A stretch of 5,726 nt of DNA, taken from the NCBI GenBank assembly GCA_015222405.1, contig JADFVG010000132.1:1-5726 (forward strand), written 5' to 3'. This stretch comes from Chloroflexota bacterium (GTDB taxonomy: Bacteria; Chloroflexota; Dehalococcoidia; E44-bin15). The notes under the pieces are model-generated. The model worked only from the letters and a program-made list of their open reading frames with translations, was not told where the DNA came from and did no database searches. The translations under genes were made by a program, and so were the position numbers. Shown here piece by piece: positions 5,588-5,726 of the stretch. Each line of letters opens with the position of its first letter. Position 1 is the first letter of the stretch.

Positions 5588-5616
5588 ATTATAACCTCTA
5601 AACCTCCCCATTGCTA
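5588..5616 (-). promoter_or_regulatory. Likely tldDE promoter at the insertion-sequence junction
   Basis: On the minus strand a perfect TATAAT (5593-5588) lies 62 bp upstream of the tldD ATG, predicting a leader of about 55 nt. At 17 bp the -35 would be TAGCAA (5616-5611), only three of six consensus matches and inside the last codons of the transposase remnant. The -10 is convincing; the -35 is weak. Confidence 0.45.
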
Positions 5617-5726
5617 GGGCTTGTGCTGGCTGACCACATAGGTGACACTTGCCTGCAGATTCTGGCAAGTTCCGTCTCAATATACTCTACAGGAGTAAGA
5701 TAGGCAAGAGATTGGTGCGGGCAGGA
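5598..5726 (-). CDS. DDE (rve) transposase, C-terminal 42 residues
   Basis: The minus frame is open from the right edge to TAG at 5600-5598 and encodes SCPHQSLAYLTPVEYIETE, then LARICRQVSPMWSASTSPSNGEV. The first part matches the hallmark end of the integrase-core transposases of the IS3 and IS481 groups (RPHQSLgyLTPxEy). The usual Arg before Pro-His is Cys here (TGC, one transition from CGC), which may be neutral or an early sign of decay. The gene runs in the same direction as tldD and ends 72 bp before its ATG. One end of the insertion sequence should therefore lie between about 5540 and 5600, but I could not identify a terminal inverted repeat with only one end in view. The N-terminus and DDE residues are outside the window. 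Confidence 0.7.
   Translation of the reverse strand, partial: SCPHQSLAYLTPVEYIETELARICRQVSPMWSASTSPSNGEV

Overview
The window is bacterial. It joins an AT-richer, accessory-looking left part (positions 1 to about 2830; sampled stretches near 37-42% GC) to a GC-richer housekeeping part (about 2858-5530; sampled stretches near 55-58% GC). I cannot fix the taxon. The style of the tyrosine recombinase and the TldD/TldE pair would suit a Chloroflexota (Dehalococcoidia-like) genome, but this is a weak guess.

Left region. On the minus strand, a 136-residue single-domain LuxR-type HTH protein (197-607) is followed after 3 nt by a reading frame that runs off the left edge (1-193) and encodes the acidic N-terminus of an unrecognised protein. 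Divergent from them, on the plus strand, is a 271-residue protein (738-1553) with the hallmarks of a proteasome-like Ntn hydrolase: Met-Thr start, SDSR and AGN motifs. The 130-bp divergent spacer holds overlapping promoter-like elements in both directions and a GTACC-N2-GGTAC palindrome placed on the likely luxR -10. Together these look like one co-regulated cassette.

Middle region. A 275-bp non-coding stretch full of short direct repeats leads into an exact 3' half of a tRNA-Lys(UUU) gene (1812-1853), which begins in the anticodon loop and has no 5' half. This is the classic core of a tRNA-targeted attachment site. A tyrosine recombinase with all catalytic residues follows at once. Its only credible ATG and its Shine-Dalgarno-like sequence both lie inside the tRNA fragment. 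The recombinase has an unusual C-terminal tail built over a DNA direct repeat. Similar GNTAAC-type repeats lie on both sides of the tRNA core and may be integrase arm sites.

Right region. On the minus strand, tldD and tldE form a translationally coupled two-gene operon encoding the TldD/TldE metalloprotease complex. They face the recombinase gene tail to tail. Upstream of tldD, at the right edge, is the C-terminal end of a DDE (rve) transposase on the same strand. A perfect TATAAT lies just past its stop, so the insertion sequence may have shaped the tldD promoter.

Working together: the tRNA fragment, recombinase, compositional step and transposase remnant mark this as an integration hot spot. 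The LuxR / unknown protein / Ntn-hydrolase cassette is the best candidate for undescribed cargo.
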